Translations under genes and position numbers: made by a program
Assembly (NCBI GenBank): GCA_963771305.1
Contig: CAVYTS010000026.1
Coordinates: 186,001 to 250,000 of the forward strand
Direction: 5' to 3'
DNA from: CAJCIT01 sp963771305
GTDB taxonomy: Bacteria; Acidobacteriota; Terriglobia; Bryobacterales; Bryobacteraceae
Length of the DNA: 64,000 nucleotides
Notes under the pieces: generated by a model
Told to the model about the DNA's origin: nothing
What the model saw: the letters and a program-made list of their open reading frames with translations, nothing else
Database searches by the model: none
Shown: piece by piece, positions 63,507 through 64,000 of the stretch
How positions within the stretch are numbered: the first letter of the stretch is position 1
Layout: the number at the start of each line of letters is the position of its first letter

Positions 63507-64000
63507 CAGTCACCTGTGGCTCCCGGCGGCAGCGGACTTCCCGCACGGCATAGATTCTCCGGCCCTGGCTCTCAAAGTACGTACGCATCAGCACCTCGCC
63601 CATCAGACCGGTGTTGAAGCACATTAGCCCAGCGAACAGAAGGAATGCGCCGGCCACAAGCAGCGGGCCATGCTCTATGATGATGTCCTTGCCCAGGATC
63701 TTCTCGATGATCATGTAGACCATCACCAGCGAGCCCATCCCGAAACCGGCGATGCCCCATTTGCCGAAAAAGTGCATCGGCCTGCTCAGATAGCTCAGCA
63801 GGAACTTAACGGTCAGTATGTCGAAGAACACACGCACCGTACGTCCCAGACCATAATGCGAGGCCCCGTTGGGCCGCTCGATGTTTTTGATGGGAACTTC
63901 CGCAATCCGAGCGCCGTAGAGACTAGCCAGTGCCGGAATGAAGCGGTGCAGCTCGCCGTACAGATTGACGTCCTTCAATACTTCAGCCCGGTATGCCTTG
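63493..64000 (-). CDS. Family 2 glycosyltransferase, C-terminal part (cut by the window edge)
   Basis: Only the last about 165 residues are present. They read KAYRAEVLKDVNLYGELHRF, IAEVPIKNIERPNGASHYGL, GRTVRVFFDILTVKFLLSYL, and two C-terminal membrane helices (GIAGFGMGSLVMVYMIIEKI; HGPLLVAGAFLLFAGLMCF). This is the end of DPM1/ArnC-type glycosyltransferases, which use polyprenyl phosphate or transfer a sugar to lipid. The N-terminal catalytic domain lies beyond the window. The HAD gene follows with a 14-nt overlap. Confidence 0.85.
   Translation of the reverse strand, partial: KAYRAEVLKDVNLYGELHRFIPALASLYGARIAEVPIKNIERPNGASHYGLGRTVRVFFDILTVKFLLSYLSRPMHFFGKWGIAGFGMGSLVMVYMIIEKILGKDIIIEHGPLLVAGAFLLFAGLMCFNTGLMGEVLMRTYFESQGRRIYAVREVRCRREPQVTDGPR

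Overview
The window is high-GC bacterial chromosome, most likely from an acidobacterium of the Solibacter/Bryobacter type. That assignment is an inference from gene style: exported hypothetical proteins, TPR proteins, GH127 and GH39 enzymes, a Tat-type sugar isomerase, cytochrome/copper-monooxygenase-like proteins and a MoxR/VWA pair. No rRNA or tRNA gene was recognised, so taxonomy stays tentative.

Layout. 0-8 kb: the 5' part of an exported protein, a pyruvate oxidase gene (poxB) broken by one frameshift, a siroheme sulfite/nitrite reductase behind two palindromes, an OmpA-type protein, and an MFS transporter followed by an Old Yellow Enzyme. 8.2-11.6 kb: a graveyard of mobile DNA holding the 5' part of a group II intron, a serine recombinase without its catalytic domain, a BrnTA-type toxin-antitoxin locus with a dead toxin, and a tyrosine-integrase relic. 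11.8-19.4 kb: an mdtABC-like RND efflux operon whose third gene carries two frameshifts. 19.4-27.3 kb: an anti-sigma factor, a c-type cytochrome fused to a PHM-like copper domain, a GNAT enzyme, a DUF4342 protein and a pyruvate:ferredoxin oxidoreductase operon (porG-porA-porB plus an NAD(P)H/ferredoxin oxidoreductase with iron-sulfur clusters).

27.3-38.1 kb is a second accessory region: a repeat-bearing non-coding stretch with an SMP-30 relic, an RNA helicase, vapBC grafted onto a phzF fragment, an IS1634-like element, a sugar isomerase-like protein, and a 1.9-kb IS carrying a small HARE-HTH-like gene besides its YREK transposase. That IS sits beside a REP-like palindrome, and its first gene lies behind an RBS-covering hairpin and an operator-like inverted repeat. 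38.3-45.7 kb: a TMTC-like membrane/TPR protein, a YjbR protein, a TPR protein, a GH39 glycosidase and a decayed MFP/TolC pair.

45.9-64 kb is mostly core: ftsY-ribD-ribE, two tiny zinc-ribbon proteins, tpx, a response regulator, then HU, an M50 protease, two glycosyltransferases, pilD (frameshifted), uppS and cdsA. It continues with the VWA/MoxR pair, a TrmB regulator, a PIN toxin-antitoxin pair, a frameshifted GH127, a HAD hydrolase and a partial glycosyltransferase. Single-base lesions occur in at least seven otherwise conserved genes, several at short homopolymers, so sequencing error should be excluded before calling them pseudogenes.
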